64,000 nucleotides of DNA, from the NCBI GenBank assembly GCA_020002185.1, contig CM034533.1, positions 73,009,260-73,073,259 on the forward strand, read 5' to 3'; not shown here. Numbering within the stretch: the stretch's first letter is position 1. Below are more notes on the stretch, generated by a model, which did not search any database, had not been told where the DNA came from, and saw only the letters and a program-made list of their open reading frames with translations. Source of the DNA: Paraescarpia echinospica. Its lineage: Eukaryota > Annelida > Polychaeta > Sabellida > Siboglinidae.

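Overview
The window looks like the interior of a single, very large, plus-strand animal gene built almost entirely from tandemly duplicated small exons. The introns are AT-rich, short and of GT-AG type. The exons are closer to balanced in base composition and encode Ser/Thr/Glu-rich, Cys-free, almost Pro-free mucin-like peptide. All 64 kb is repeat-derived. I see no start codon exon, signal peptide, last exon, poly(A) region, RNA gene, transposon or unrelated gene. A metazoan, plausibly an arthropod, fits the intron style and the secreted-type phase-1 modules, but the sequence does not name the species.

The key regularity is that every intact exon starts two bases into a codon and ends one base into a codon (phase 1-1). 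Each is a multiple of three long: 126 bp for most, 129 bp for a few splice-site variants, 114 bp for class C, 78 bp for class D. Any exon can therefore be gained, lost or skipped without shifting the frame. I count 144 exon copies. Three are degenerate, two contain an in-frame stop and one has lost its donor. Spliced together, the open copies would encode about 5,700 residues with neither end of the protein in view.

Array 1 (1 to about 23.9 kb) is a higher-order repeat of about 2.58 kb. Each block carries seven exons, A1-A2-B-C-D-E-F, with long (about 330-380 nt), medium (about 215-250 nt) and very short (about 106 nt) introns. The first three exons (1-600) are decayed. Block 5 has an extra A exon, and block 7 has an A2/B chimera in place of two exons. 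Blocks 4 and 5 carry a 40-bp inverted copy of the end of exon B inside exon D.

Array 2 (about 23.9-64 kb) is simpler. It has 79 copies (S1-S79) of a monomer of about 505 bp, each with one 126-bp exon and an intron of about 374-384 nt. I sort the exons into six classes: P (ends GAAT|GTAAAT), Q (EVLTSE, ends GATA|GTAAAT), R (TSKSEE), S (starts ASATAS), T (TVSLDTSG...ETMIE) and U (EDSSTEAKTEVV). These are arranged in nested repeats of 2, 3, 4, 7 and 12 monomers, including a near-identical tandem duplication of about 6.05 kb and another of about 3.54 kb.

The likely product is a long, acidic, heavily O-glycosylated secreted or surface protein whose length depends on exon copy number and splicing. 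That function is inferred from composition alone. The most notable signals are the symmetric-exon array, the inverted exon fragment that plants a stop codon, in-phase alternative splice sites created by class-specific mutations, and a short intronic hairpin whose stem is kept while its loop varies.
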